NCBI RefSeq assembly: GCF_012641335.1
Contig: NZ_JABAID010000003.1
Coordinates: 1 to 64,000, forward strand
DNA length: 64,000 bases
Direction of reading: 5' to 3'
From: Novosphingobium sp. ERN07
Lineage (GTDB): Bacteria > Pseudomonadota > Alphaproteobacteria > Sphingomonadales > Sphingomonadaceae
Shown here: in pieces, positions 1 to 8,822 of the stretch
How the letters are laid out: every line of letters starts with the position of its first letter
Position numbering within the stretch: the stretch's first letter is position 1
The notes under the pieces: generated by a model
What the model saw: the letters and a program-made list of their open reading frames with translations, nothing else
Told to the model about the DNA's origin: nothing
Database searches by the model: none
Position numbers and translations under genes: made by a program

Positions 1-1
1 G

Positions 2-97
2 ATCGCTACCCGCTACGATCAGCTTGCCAATAGCTTCCTCGGCATGGTCCATATCGCCACAGCCAGATACTGGCTCAAATTTGTCCACGCCGCCTAG
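2..97 (+). pseudogene. IS5-type transposase, C-terminal tail (cut by window edge)
   Basis: An open frame enters from the left edge and ends at a TAG at 95-97. It encodes about 31 residues that include RYDQLANSFLG and ARYWLKFVHAA. This is the usual C-terminal ending of IS5-family (IS427-like) transposases. Only the tail is inside the window, so it cannot be told whether the element is intact. No terminal inverted repeat could be identified in the bases after the stop. It suggests that the left border of the window is a mobile-element junction. Confidence 0.7.
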
Positions 98-108
98 TCG
101 CTAGCGTT

Positions 109-1440
109 TTGAAGATGAAGAAGCTTAAGCGCAGCGGGGCGAGGATTCCTCTTTGGAGAGTTCTATGCTTGCTTTGCGCCGTGCTGTTGGGAGAAATTTT
201 CGCAAAAGAACCTGTTAAGGCCGATAGTTGGGCTCTTCCATCCGTTTCCACCTACACATCGCCTGATGGCCATACGCGCGTCATCGTTACGCCTCGCGAC
301 TTGGACGACCAGCTTGCATACTTCCGGGACAAGGCGGAAGGAATTGAACCAGCCGGACAGAGAGAATCAGGATCCCGCGCGGCTAGTGCTAAGCTGGAAC
401 GAAAGATCAGCGGGCGCTGGGTTGAGATTTGGAATGCGGAACTTGCGAATGAAATCGCGCCGGTTGAAGGGATTGTTCGAAACGACGGAGCTTACTTCGT
501 TACTTTCGATGACTGGCATGGAACTGGCTATGGCCCAAACGCTACGGTGATTTATGGCGCGAAGGGAGAGCGCGTAGCTCAGATATCACTTTCCACCATT
601 GTTCCGAAGGATTACATTGAGGCCTTACCACATTCCGTCAGCTCGATCCGTTGGCGCGGCGAGGGGCGCTTTTCCAAAGACGGGAATTTCGCGGTGATTC
701 CCGTGATTATTCCTTCAGCAGATCAATCTGCCACCGCCGTTCAGACAGTCGATTTCGCAGTCCGCCTCACTGATGGCACAGTATCACCGATAGATCCTCG
801 AGCTTGGAAAAGAGCGGTTGAAGTCGCCAGTTCAGCGCGCGCTGACCAGCTTGCCGAGGCTCGCGCTGCCAAGGATGCATTTCTTGCCCCACTGGTTGGG
901 CCGAGTGCTAATACCGAAAGGGCTTGGCACAATTATCTGCGGGAGGCAGTCGCGCGCATTTACGGTGATGGCGACACGCCATCTACGACCGTGCTACGAT
1001 CCCCAAAACAGCTCGATTACGCGATTTCAGAAGATTGGGTTCGCGAAGTATTGACCGAGCCATTGGGGAACCAAGTCGCATTGGCGACACTTTCGGAGCC
1101 AAATCTGGTCAAGGTGTTGGCGAAAATCGTGCCGACTCTGGCAAATAACTCTCTATCAAGAACGACGGTCTTTGTGGCGGTTACTGATGACTATTGGCCA
1201 GATGTAGTCTCTGTAATGCGTCCTACAGGCGCAAATCTAGTTCAGCTTGATCCCAAAACCCCTCTGAAACAGCGAGAAGAGCGAATAAGACGCCGCTACG
1301 GCTCGGAAGCAGCAAGCCTTGGTCAACTTGAACAATCGGTCTTTCGCAGTGCCAAATCGTGGACTTCCATCGCAGTCTTTGTAGGCATCTGTTGCGGGTT
1401 GCTTTGGAGTGTCCGGCGTCGGGTCAGGCCACCTTCCTAA
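109..1440 (+). CDS. Unrecognised exported/membrane-anchored protein
   Basis: Encodes 443 residues from a TTG at 109, or 441 from the in-frame ATG at 115. Neither has a clear ribosome binding site. The N-terminus has a basic stretch followed by a hydrophobic segment (about residues 15-32), resembling a signal peptide or signal anchor. The C-terminus has a second hydrophobic segment (about 420-435) followed by an Arg-rich tail, as in a protein held in the inner membrane with most of its mass outside the cytoplasm. I recognise no family. Base composition is visibly less GC-rich than in the genes after 2.4 kb and it sits between an IS tail and a toxin-antitoxin pair, so it is probably acquired DNA unrelated to the catabolic genes. 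Confidence 0.6.
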   Translation: MKMKKLKRSGARIPLWRVLCLLCAVLLGEIFAKEPVKADSWALPSVSTYTSPDGHTRVIVTPRDLDDQLAYFRDKAEGIEPAGQRESGSRAASAKLERKISGRWVEIWNAELANEIAPVEGIVRNDGAYFVTFDDWHGTGYGPNATVIYGAKGERVAQISLSTIVPKDYIEALPHSVSSIRWRGEGRFSKDGNFAVIPVIIPSADQSATAVQTVDFAVRLTDGTVSPIDPRAWKRAVEVASSARADQLAEARAAKDAFLAPLVGPSANTERAWHNYLREAVARIYGDGDTPSTTVLRSPKQLDYAISEDWVREVLTEPLGNQVALATLSEPNLVKVLAKIVPTLANNSLSRTTVFVAVTDDYWPDVVSVMRPTGANLVQLDPKTPLKQREERIRRRYGSEAASLGQLEQSVFRSAKSWTSIAVFVGICCGLLWSVRRRVRPPS

Positions 1441-1753
1441 TTTGGGGTCCGCAAACCCACCCTATTACTGCCATCGCCGCACTCTCAGCAAAACCCCGAA
1501 ACCAGCCATTAATTCAGGTGGAATACGGGACAGACACGACACGCCTCTGTACGGCCATCTCCTCAAACAAAAACGCAACTCTTTCGTCGCCCCGGACTTT
1601 TTCTGGGTGCGAATCCACATCCGTGTCGAGCACGGGGCGACGGGCGGTTTGTTGGAGGAGTGGCAACATGCTGCCGTAACAGGCACACCCCGTTGAACAG
1701 CTTAGCGTTGTGAGATAATATGAAAAAGTCATACCGATGCGAAAGGCGAAACG
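1441..1753. other. Intergenic stretch with no recognised gene
   Basis: About 310 bases between the orphan membrane protein and parD. Short open frames occur on both strands but none has a plausible start, ribosome site or family signature. No strong hairpin was seen. The last 30 bases carry the purine-rich leader (gaaaggcgaaacg) used by the downstream antitoxin gene. Confidence 0.5.
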
Positions 1754-2032
1754 ATGGGTGCTTATGAACGGATGACCGTCGTGGTTCCCGATCAGATGGC
1801 CGCGAAAATCCATGCCGCAGTCGAGGCCGGGGAATACGCCTCGGCCAGCGAAGTCGTGCGCGATGCGATGCGGCTGTGGAGCGAACGGCGCGAGTTCCGC
1901 GAGGGCGAGCTGCTTGCGCTGCGTGAGGCGTGGGATCGTGGCAAGGCCAGCGGCGTCGCCGGTCCGCTCGATATGGAATCCATCATCATGCGCGCAAAGG
2001 GCAAAAAGGCGGCTGCATCCGGCAATGGCTAA
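1754..2032 (+). CDS. parD: ParD-type antitoxin (ribbon-helix-helix)
   Basis: A 92-residue protein. The N-terminal 45 residues (MTVVVPDQMAAKI, then a GEYASASEVVRDAMRLW stretch) match the short beta strand plus two helices of ParD/CopG antitoxins. This part binds operator DNA as a dimer. The basic, flexible C-terminus is where ParD proteins normally wrap the toxin. The start has a purine-rich ribosome site (gaaaggcg) 5-9 bases upstream. Its stop overlaps the following parE start by 8 bases, the usual translational coupling of such pairs. Autoregulation by the ParDE complex is expected for the family but no operator was identified. Confidence 0.88.
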   Translation: MGAYERMTVVVPDQMAAKIHAAVEAGEYASASEVVRDAMRLWSERREFREGELLALREAWDRGKASGVAGPLDMESIIMRAKGKKAAASGNG

Positions 2033-2318
2033 AATCATCGTCTCGCAGCAGGCAGACGATGATTTTGAACGAATCTGGCTCAACATCGCGCTCGACAACG
2101 ACGATGCGGCCGACCGCCTGTTGCGCGCCATCAACGTCAAGATCGAGCGTCTCCGTATTTTCCCGGAAATCGGGCGCGCGCGGGACGATCTCAGGCCGGC
2201 CGCACGCGGACTCGTCCACGGATCGTACTTGATCCTCTACGAATATGACGCGGCGCATGACGTGGTGACGATCATTACTGTCGTCGAGGGGATGCGCGAT
2301 CTGGATCGCCTGTTCTGA
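2025..2318 (+). CDS. parE: ParE-type toxin
   Basis: A 97-residue protein starting at the ATG at 2025, inside the end of parD. It has the ParE/RelE-fold pattern: an N-terminal strand (KIIVSQQADDDFERI), two central helices, a FPEIGRARDDLRP segment, then LVHGSYLILYEYD and a final strand ending VEGMRDLDRLF. ParE toxins poison DNA gyrase; this is family knowledge, not shown here. It is full length with no frameshift. Together with parD it forms a self-contained addiction module at the edge of the catabolic island, next to IS remains. Confidence 0.88.
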   Translation: MAKIIVSQQADDDFERIWLNIALDNDDAADRLLRAINVKIERLRIFPEIGRARDDLRPAARGLVHGSYLILYEYDAAHDVVTIITVVEGMRDLDRLF

Positions 2319-2380
2319 CGCTTACCGGGCGATGTCCGATTGGATGAAGCGGCTTGGGCAAGAGCAGCGTCCCCAAAACC

Positions 2381-3094
2381 CTACCAAGCCGTCGCGCCGC
2401 CATCCACCGCGATATCGGCCCCGGTAACATAGCGCGCCTCGTCGCTCGCCAGCCACGTCGCGCACCATGCGATGTCCTGCGGTTCGCCCAGTCGCTTGAC
2501 CATGTTCTTGGCCAGCACCCGGTCTTGCAGATCGGGAACTTCGGCAAGGTGCCGCGCGGTGGCTTCGGTGCGGATGAAGCCCGGCGATATGGTGTTGGCG
2601 CGGATGCCGTGGGGTGCGCCTTCCATCGCCAGTTGGCGCGTCATTGCCAGAACGCCGCCTTTCCCGGCGCAATGCGCCAGCGCGGCTGACCCTTCGAGCG
2701 CGTGGCGCGCGTTGGCGCTGGCGAAGTTGATCACGCTGGCGCATCCACTCTGCTTCAGGCCGGGCCATGCCGCGCGGGTGGGCAGGAACACGGTGTCGAG
2801 TTCTCCCGCCAGCGTATGCCGCCACTGCGCCAGCGTCATCGCTTCGATCCATGCGAACACGGCAAGGGCGGCGGCGTTTACCAGCACATCGATCCGCCCA
2901 TGTTCCGCGATGATTTGGGCAAAGGCGGCCTCGGTCGCCGCTTCATCGGTCAGGTCGGCGGCCAGATCCGCGCCGGAAAGGTCGATGCCGATCACGTGCG
3001 CGCCTTCGGCCCGGAACATCTGCGCGCAGCCCTTGCCGATACCTGCCGCCGCGCCGGTGACGACCGCGACTTTTCCGGCCAGCCGATCAGCCAC
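2381..3094 (-). CDS. Short-chain dehydrogenase/reductase (SDR)
   Basis: A 237-residue classical SDR. I choose the GTG at 3094, because GTGGCTGA there overlaps the stop of the upstream MFS remnant; a longer frame reaches a TTG at 3115. The nucleotide motif VVTGAAAGIGKG, the VNAA segment and the C-terminal signature DGGATAW are visible. The catalytic region reads SVINFASANARHALEGSAALAHCAGKGG. The usual Tyr of YxxxK is replaced by His (AHCAGK), so the normal Ser-Tyr-Lys triad is altered. It may therefore have changed chemistry or be in decay alongside its truncated neighbour. The substrate is unknown; NAD(P)-linked alcohol/ketone conversion is the family default. Confidence 0.8.
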   Translation of the reverse strand: MADRLAGKVAVVTGAAAGIGKGCAQMFRAEGAHVIGIDLSGADLAADLTDEAATEAAFAQIIAEHGRIDVLVNAAALAVFAWIEAMTLAQWRHTLAGELDTVFLPTRAAWPGLKQSGCASVINFASANARHALEGSAALAHCAGKGGVLAMTRQLAMEGAPHGIRANTISPGFIRTEATARHLAEVPDLQDRVLAKNMVKRLGEPQDIAWCATWLASDEARYVTGADIAVDGGATAW

Positions 3095-3581
3095 GCGCCG
3101 CAACCCGCCCAGCAACCCTCTGCGCGACCAGCGCCACGATAAAGCCCGCCGCTGCCATCCAGCTCAGCATTTCAAAGCTTTTCATCAGTCCGCCCATCCG
3201 CAGCGAGAAGAACGTCACCGCCAGCGGGCTGAGCCATTGGCCCAGCGCAAAGGCCGATTGCCAGAAGCCCGTGCCCCGCCCGCGCACTTCGAAGGGCAGG
3301 ATGCTCATCGACCAGACCAGCAATGTCGGCAGCAGCATCCCCGCACCAAGCTGGTTTACGAAGCACCCGGCGAGGAACCCCGCAACCGTTCCCGTGCGCC
3401 CCATCAGCATGAAGCCGATGGCCAGCAGGCCGAACTCGATCAGCAGCAGCGCTATGCCGGTCATCACGCCGGGTTGATCGATCCTGCTACCCATGTCGCG
3501 CCACTTTCCCAGCCTGTGTCGCGCCCGGTGACGGGCGTCTTTCAGAACAGGGTTAGACGCGCTGGCGGGCGTCCTGTACAA
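3087..3581 (-). pseudogene. MFS transporter, C-terminal remnant
   Basis: Only about 140 residues look native, from roughly MGSRIDQPGVMTG onward. They contain about five membrane spans and the loop SILPFEVRGRGTGFWQ. This matches the last part of a roughly 400-residue major facilitator, so the first seven or so spans are missing. The 25 residues before this are Arg-rich and not transporter-like, indicating read-through from unrelated sequence at a deletion or insertion junction near 3480-3500. The stop still overlaps the SDR start, so the original operon order is preserved. It is almost certainly non-functional as a transporter. Confidence 0.75.
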
Positions 3582-3641
3582 TCGATAGCTGCGCGGGAAA
3601 CCTATTCGTCAAATCGAATTGAGGCGGGCGGACAAGTGCAT

Positions 3642-3678
3642 TTCCGAAGTGCACTTAGATGCACCTAGCTGCACCTAA
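3642..3678 (-). repeat. TAGGTGCA decamer repeat, copy A (three units)
   Basis: Read on the minus strand this is three tandem ten-base units (TTAGGTGCAG, CTAGGTGCAT, CTAAGTGCAC) followed by TTCGGAA. The last 27 bases match copies at 42638-42664 (25 of 27) and 61903-61929 (24 of 27). It lies between the methyltransferase stop and the truncated MFS gene. A ten-base period places each unit on the same face of the helix, as in direct-repeat operators. Confidence 0.65.
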
Positions 3679-3694
3679 GCGCCGCTGAACCGCA

Positions 3695-4846
3695 TCAGAC
3701 CACGCCCGAAGCGACAAACCATGACCGGAAAACGCCTTCACTTTCAGGCCCGAAGCGGAACGGCCCGCTGCGCGCTGCAGGGCTGGTCGCCTGATAGCCG
3801 ATTTCCACATCCTTGAACCCGGATGCTTCGAACAGCGCGCGATAATCCGCCGTCAGCGCGCCGCGCCAGTTGGGTTCGTTGTTGAACTGCGCTTCCAGTT
3901 CGCCCGAAAGTTCCACCCAAGGATCGGAATTGTCGTGCAGCAATGGAACTTCCAGATGCACCGCCAGTCCGCCGGGGCGGAGCAGGCGGCGGCTTTCCTC
4001 GACGATGGCCATCGTGGCCGCTTGCGAGGTTTCGTGGAACATCACGCAGGAGAAAACGAGATCGAAGCTGGCGTCTTCGAAATCGGTCTTCTCGGCGCTT
4101 TGCTGAGAAAAATGTACTGCTGCGCCAAGGTGTTCGGCCCGTGCGTGGGCATAGCGCAGCATCGATGCGCCAACGTCGATCCCGTGGACCTCTGCATCGG
4201 GAAAGCACTGCGCAGCGGGCACGGTGCTGGTGCCGATACCGCAGCCCATGTCGAGAATGCGCTTCGGCGAAAAATCGGGGAAGCGGGTGAGGACGTGGGC
4301 CATCGCGGTCTGCCCGCGCAGATCGTTCAGCATCCCGCCGTTGCGGCCCAGCATATAGACCGCCCCGCCCCGATCCATCACCGCGCCTTGCAGCAAGGAG
4401 CCGTCATCGTGGGCATTGCCGCCCGGCATCAGGTGGATATCGCCCTGCGCGACGTAGGCGGGTTCGACGAAGCTGGGGTCGGTGCGGACCGAGCCTTTGG
4501 GATTTTCGATCCGGGCCAGCGCTTCCAGATCATCGGCCTGTCGTTCCACGCTACGGGCAACGCCGTGCCAAAGCTGGCGCTGGCTTTCACGCTTGAGCGC
4601 GAGCCATGAGCCGAAGCTTTCGTGGGTGGCCATCCGCGTGCGCAGCGCGGCGGTGCTGTTGGTTTCGGCCCCTTCAAGCGCCTTTGCCTCTTGCGCGGCG
4701 ATCTGGCCCTGCACGGGTTCGATCTGCTGCATCACGTAAAGCTTCAGGTCGCGGACGAAAAGCTGTTCGGCCAGTTCATCGTGGCTGGGCACGGCGATCA
4801 GAGGATGGGCGAGCGCGGCGCGGTCTTCGGACAGTTGCACGGTCAT
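3695..4846 (-). CDS. Class I SAM-dependent methyltransferase
   Basis: A 383-residue protein. The SAM-binding motif ILDMGCGIGTS sits at about 197-207 and the acidic loop EVHGIDVG follows about 20 residues later. DLVFSCVMFHE and RRLLRPGGLAVHLEV are the later Rossmann motifs. An extra N-terminal domain of about 180 residues, helical and without a recognised family, precedes the catalytic domain and may bind the substrate. Its ATG overlaps the stop of the small upstream gene (ATGA), so it is the last gene of the Mo-hydroxylase operon that begins at 9112. The acceptor is unknown. Confidence 0.85.
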   Translation of the reverse strand: MTVQLSEDRAALAHPLIAVPSHDELAEQLFVRDLKLYVMQQIEPVQGQIAAQEAKALEGAETNSTAALRTRMATHESFGSWLALKRESQRQLWHGVARSVERQADDLEALARIENPKGSVRTDPSFVEPAYVAQGDIHLMPGGNAHDDGSLLQGAVMDRGGAVYMLGRNGGMLNDLRGQTAMAHVLTRFPDFSPKRILDMGCGIGTSTVPAAQCFPDAEVHGIDVGASMLRYAHARAEHLGAAVHFSQQSAEKTDFEDASFDLVFSCVMFHETSQAATMAIVEESRRLLRPGGLAVHLEVPLLHDNSDPWVELSGELEAQFNNEPNWRGALTADYRALFEASGFKDVEIGYQATSPAARSGPFRFGPESEGVFRSWFVASGVV

Positions 4847-5169
4847 GCGGCGTCTCCGGCAGAAGTGGTTGCGGCAAGTTCGGCCAGCGCGGCTTCGCGC
4901 ATGGGGCGGAACACCTTGTCTATCGTGGCGCGGCGCGTGGCTTCGCGGGCGGCTTCGGCTGCGGCATCGGGTTCATAGCCATCGACAGCGCCTGGGGTGA
5001 GCGCGCCGGATGCTTCGAGCAGGCGTTCTGCCGCATCGAGCCGCGCGCGCAGGATGGTGACTTCGGAGGTGAGGCCGACGATCATCGCGAGAAGCTGTTC
5101 GTCCATAGGCCGCGCGCCATCAATGGCGTCGAGCCGGTTGGGTGTGCGGGGCAGCGGTTGGCGAGACAT
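4843..5169 (-). CDS. Small hypothetical protein between iron-sulfur subunit and methyltransferase
   Basis: A 108-residue protein. The start at 5169 shares one base with the stop of the 2Fe-2S subunit (TAATG) and its stop overlaps the methyltransferase start (ATGA). This double coupling argues that it is a real gene and sets the start, although the frame is open further upstream. The sequence is acidic and helical: MDEQLLAMIVGLTSEVTILRA could form a short coiled coil, followed by an Ala-rich helix ending TTSAGDAA. No family is recognised. Its position suggests an accessory role for the Mo hydroxylase or the methyltransferase. Confidence 0.75.
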   Translation of the reverse strand: MSRQPLPRTPNRLDAIDGARPMDEQLLAMIVGLTSEVTILRARLDAAERLLEASGALTPGAVDGYEPDAAAEAAREATRRATIDKVFRPMREAALAELAATTSAGDAA

Positions 5170-5639
5170 TATGAGGCTTTCCTGTTGGCGGCAGCGGCTT
5201 GGCGGACGGCTGCGACTATACGCGGATATGTGCCGCAGCGGCAGATATTGGTGATCTGTTCGCGGATCGTGGCTTCCGAAGGATCGGGATCGCGCGCCAG
5301 CAGCGCGGAAACGGCCATGATCATACCGGGCTGGCAATAGCCGCACTGTGGCACTTGCGCCTCGATCCATGCCTGCTGGACCGGGTGCAGGGCTTGCGCC
5401 TCTGCGGGGGAAAGCGCTTCGATGGTGGTGACTTTCCCCGCCCCGACATCCGACAGCGGCAACTGGCAACTGCGCACCGCTTCGCCATCCACATGCACGG
5501 TGCAGGCTCCGCACGCGCCCACGCCGCAGCCGAACTTGGTGCCGGTAAGGCCAAGCTCTTCGCGCAGCGCCCAAAGCAGCGGCGTATCGGGATCGGCAGG
5601 ACAATCGCGCTGCTGGCCGTTGACGGTGATGACTGGCAT
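5169..5639 (-). CDS. Mo hydroxylase (2Fe-2S) small subunit, IorA/CoxS type
   Basis: A 156-residue protein starting at the ATG at 5639, after a good ribosome site (aaaggaa). The N-terminal plant-ferredoxin cluster has Cys38, Cys43, Cys46 and Cys58 ([11 protein letters not shown] and RSC). The C-terminal helical cluster has Cys99, Cys102, Cys133 and Cys135 (QCGYCQPGM and CRC). All eight cluster ligands are present. The protein passes electrons from the molybdenum subunit encoded just upstream. It has no signal peptide of its own; in this family it is co-exported with the Tat-bearing large subunit. Confidence 0.93.
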   Translation of the reverse strand: MPVITVNGQQRDCPADPDTPLLWALREELGLTGTKFGCGVGACGACTVHVDGEAVRSCQLPLSDVGAGKVTTIEALSPAEAQALHPVQQAWIEAQVPQCGYCQPGMIMAVSALLARDPDPSEATIREQITNICRCGTYPRIVAAVRQAAAANRKAS

Positions 5640-5649
5640 GGCCGTTCCT

Positions 5650-7851
5650 TTAGATATCCAGCGTGCGCGCAATGGGCAGGGCGCGGATGCGTGGCCCCCC
5701 GGCATCGGCAATGGCGTTGCACAGCGCGGGCGCGAAGACGGGGGTGGAGGCTTCGCCCACCGGGCCGGGGCGCGTGCCGCCGGGGATCAGTGCCACGTCG
5801 ATGGGCGGCACATCGGCCAGCAACGGCATCCGGTAATCACCGAAGTTCTCTGCCGTGGGGCGGCCATCGGCAAAGTGAACCTCGCCCCACAGCGCGGCTT
5901 GCAGGCCGAAAACGATGCCGCCCGAAATCTGCCCTTCGGTGCTGACCGGATCGATCGCCAGCCCGCAATCGAACGCGCTGGCGATGCGATCGATCTTGAG
6001 CGCTTTGCCCTTCACCGTAACTTCGCAGGCGATGGCGCAGAAGCTGTTTTCGGCATAGCTGAAGGCGATGCCGCGCCCCTTCCCCTTGCCGGTACCGGGT
6101 TTGCGGGCCTTCCATCCGATCATCGCGGCGGCCTTTTCCAGCACGGCGCGGATACGGGGCTGGCTTTCCAGCATGGCAAGACGGAAAGCGAGCTGATCCT
6201 GCCCAGCGGCAAAGGCCAGTTCATCGATGAAGGATTCTGCAAAGAAGGCATTCTGCGACATGGTGACCGAACGCCAGAAGCCGACCGGGACGGTCAGGTC
6301 GGTCTTGTGATATTCAATCAGCTTTTGCGGGACGGCATAAGCGCCATAGACAAGCTGCGCAGCCGCGTTGGCATCGGCCATGCCTTCGAAACCGGGGAAC
6401 GGAGCCTTGTTGTGATAGGCGGAGATGGATTCACCCGCGATCCGGCTATGGATCGCAGTGGGACGGCCATCCTTATCGAGCGCGGCGACCGAGCGGACCG
6501 CAAAGGCGGGGCGGAACTGGTCCATCGCGAAATCCTGTTCGCGGGTCCACACTGTCTTGACCAAGCGCCCCGGCGCAGCCTGCGCCGCCTGAATGGCGAT
6601 GGCCACAAAATCGGTGCCCCATTTGCGGCCAAAACCACCGCCAAGGAACGTGACTTCGACGCGCACCTTTTCCAGCGGCAGACCGGTGAGTTTTGCACCC
6701 AGTTCGCGGCTGAGCGACGGGTCTTGCAGCGGTCCACGGATCAGCAGGCCGGTGCCGTCCACCCGTGCGGCGCAACAGATGGGTTCCATCGTGGCGTGGG
6801 CCAGATGCGGGACTTCGTATGTCGCCTCAACCTTGCGCGGGGCCGTGGCGAGCGCTTCGAGCACTTTGGGCTTGGCCGCGCGATCAAGCTTCGGGGGAAA
6901 GACGCCAAGTTCGAGATTGGGAAACGGCGCAGGCTCCACCGTATCGAACGCAGCCTGCATCCCGGCGCGCAAGGTTTCGTCCGATAGGCCTGCGATGGGG
7001 CTGGCGGTGACATCAAGCGTGACGGTTTGCGCGGCCTTGTGCGCGCACCAGAAGCGGTCTGCCAGAATGGCAACGCCGCCTTTGACCGACGCAGTGGCGA
7101 CAACACCGGGGAGTTTGCGCGCTTCGTGCAGCCCTGTGGCGGTGAACGTGGCTTCGGGGTGTGGAGCAAGGACGAGCGCGGCAATCAACATATCGGGTTC
7201 GGCAACGTCGATACCGAACGTGGCCGTGCCGGTGACTTTGGCGTGCAAATCCTTGCGCGGGGTCTTGCCGCCGATCACAGTGAACTTCGCCGGGTCTTTC
7301 AGCGATGGATTGGCCGGGACGGGCAGCCTGGCTGCGTCTGCCGCAACATCGGCAAAGGACAGCGGCTTTGGCCCGCCAGTGATCTGGCCTGCATTGACCG
7401 ACAGGCTTTCAACCGCCACGCCAAGCCGCGTGGCGGCGACCTGCACCAGCATGGCGCGCGCGCCTGCGCCGAGTTTGCGCAAGGTGGTGTAATAGCCGGT
7501 CACGCTCATCGAATTGGCGGTAAGCTGGCGGCGTGCGGCGGGATTGGAAAAGGCAGGGTCTGCCCACGGCAACAGCACGGTCAACTTCGTGAAATCACAG
7601 TCCAGTTCTTCGGCCACGATGCGGGCCAGCGCCTCCTGCGTGCCCTGCCCCATTTCCGAGGATGGCACGACCAGCGTGATCGCGCCATCGGCGGCGATGG
7701 ACAGCATCGGGCCGAAGCTGGCGGGATTATCGCCGGTCGCGGCCAACAGCGCCGAAGGGCCGCCCAGCAGCAGCCCGCCTGCGCTGATGCCGAGCGCAGC
7801 CAGAACGCCGCGACGGCTGAGGTTGACGAGCGAGGCCGTGCTTTCGGTCAT
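5650..7851 (-). CDS. Xanthine-dehydrogenase-family molybdenum subunit, IorB type, Tat-exported
   Basis: A 733-residue protein. The start at 7851 overlaps the upstream stop (ATGA); the frame runs further but that part is not protein-like. The N-terminus has a Tat signal, [12 protein letters not shown], then a hydrophobic stretch. Motifs of the Mo-binding family include [21 protein letters not shown] and [17 protein letters not shown]. The length and lack of a separate FAD subunit fit the isoquinoline 1-oxidoreductase/aldehyde dehydrogenase group. These hydroxylate a carbon next to a ring nitrogen, or oxidise an aldehyde, with water as oxygen source. Action in the periplasm and electron transfer through the 2Fe-2S partner are inferred. 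No XdhC-type cofactor chaperone is in the window. Confidence 0.92.
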   Translation of the reverse strand: MTESTASLVNLSRRGVLAALGISAGGLLLGGPSALLAATGDNPASFGPMLSIAADGAITLVVPSSEMGQGTQEALARIVAEELDCDFTKLTVLLPWADPAFSNPAARRQLTANSMSVTGYYTTLRKLGAGARAMLVQVAATRLGVAVESLSVNAGQITGGPKPLSFADVAADAARLPVPANPSLKDPAKFTVIGGKTPRKDLHAKVTGTATFGIDVAEPDMLIAALVLAPHPEATFTATGLHEARKLPGVVATASVKGGVAILADRFWCAHKAAQTVTLDVTASPIAGLSDETLRAGMQAAFDTVEPAPFPNLELGVFPPKLDRAAKPKVLEALATAPRKVEATYEVPHLAHATMEPICCAARVDGTGLLIRGPLQDPSLSRELGAKLTGLPLEKVRVEVTFLGGGFGRKWGTDFVAIAIQAAQAAPGRLVKTVWTREQDFAMDQFRPAFAVRSVAALDKDGRPTAIHSRIAGESISAYHNKAPFPGFEGMADANAAAQLVYGAYAVPQKLIEYHKTDLTVPVGFWRSVTMSQNAFFAESFIDELAFAAGQDQLAFRLAMLESQPRIRAVLEKAAAMIGWKARKPGTGKGKGRGIAFSYAENSFCAIACEVTVKGKALKIDRIASAFDCGLAIDPVSTEGQISGGIVFGLQAALWGEVHFADGRPTAENFGDYRMPLLADVPPIDVALIPGGTRPGPVGEASTPVFAPALCNAIADAGGPRIRALPIARTLDI

Positions 7852-8822
7852 TTGAGATCCCGCGCCACACGGAAGCCGAAGATCCACGTTACAAGGTCTT
7901 CGGGATCGCGACCGCGCCATGATGTGCGATTGCGGAACGGGGCGCTCATCCAGCTACCGCCGCGCACGGCGCGCCGAGGGCATTCGCCGCTGACTTCATA
8001 AGCCGTGCCATCGGTGGGGACGGCGGCGGGATAGGGCGCGAAATAGCAGTCCTGCGTCCATTCCCAGACATTGCCGGTCATATCGTAAAGCCCGAACGGA
8101 TTGGGCTTGTAGCGCCCTACGGGCGCGACTTCGGCATGGCCATCACTGCACTGCGCATGAGGGACGGTCACCGCGCCTTCTGCAGTGGAGAACACCGGCA
8201 CCGCGCCGCCTTTTGCGCCATCCTGATCATAGATATTGGCGTGCGTGCAGGCATCGTCGATGGAATTGCCCCAGTAGTATTCGCCGGGTTTTCCGGCACG
8301 CGCAGCATATTCCCATTCGGATTCGGTGGGCAGGCGATAGGCTTGGCCGGTCTTCTTCGAAAGCCACGTGGTGTACGCCTTGGCATCGCGCCATGATACG
8401 CAAACTACGGGGACATCCGCTGCGCCCTCACCCGCGCCGGTGCCGGGGTGCAGATAATCGGCGGCGGGGACGACTTCGACTTTGCCGCCCACCAACGAAC
8501 GGCATCCCTTGGACGGGACATGGCCGGTTTCGGCAATGAAGCGCGAATACTGCGCGTTGGTCACTTCATAGACGCCCAGCGCAAAGGGGCGCTGGATGGT
8601 GACCTGATGCACCGGACCTTCGGGCCGGCCTTCCTCACCCGCATCGGCCCCCATCGTGAATGTGCCGGGCGCAAGCGCGATCATATCGGGGCAATCTTTG
8701 CCGCAATCGTTGAAGCGCGTGCCTACTGAGATGGGCTTGGCGGGGATGGGCTTGGGCGGTTCGGCAAGGGCTGGCGTGGCGGGAACTGCGAACGCCAGAG
8801 CGGCGAGAGCAAGCCGTTTCAT
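7848..8822 (-). CDS. Exported FGE-fold (SUMF1/EgtB/PvdO-like) protein 1
   Basis: A 324-residue protein with a Sec signal peptide (MKRLALAALAFAVPATPALA). The formylglycine-generating-enzyme fold is shown by ALAPGTFTMGADAGEEGRPEG, GVYEVTNAQYSRF, YRLPTESEWEYAAR, GLYDMTGNVWEWTQ and the C-terminal RAVRGGSW with FGFRVARD. The paired active-site cysteines of true FGE are absent: the segment after RGGSW reads MSAPFRNRTSW. So sulfatase activation is unlikely. Exported relatives such as PvdO act on small aromatic molecules. It is translationally coupled to the Mo subunit, so a role in the same periplasmic step is a reasonable guess. Confidence 0.88.
   Translation of the reverse strand: MKRLALAALAFAVPATPALAEPPKPIPAKPISVGTRFNDCGKDCPDMIALAPGTFTMGADAGEEGRPEGPVHQVTIQRPFALGVYEVTNAQYSRFIAETGHVPSKGCRSLVGGKVEVVPAADYLHPGTGAGEGAADVPVVCVSWRDAKAYTTWLSKKTGQAYRLPTESEWEYAARAGKPGEYYWGNSIDDACTHANIYDQDGAKGGAVPVFSTAEGAVTVPHAQCSDGHAEVAPVGRYKPNPFGLYDMTGNVWEWTQDCYFAPYPAAVPTDGTAYEVSGECPRRAVRGGSWMSAPFRNRTSWRGRDPEDLVTWIFGFRVARDLK

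Noticed and set aside
1514..2140. 208-codon minus-strand frame over parDE
   Set aside because: Antisense to two well-recognised toxin-antitoxin genes, without ribosome site or family features.
7848..8822. Formylglycine-generating enzyme (sulfatase activator)
   Set aside because: The fold matches but the active-site Cys pair is missing in both copies (also 34330-35187) and no sulfatase gene is in the window.
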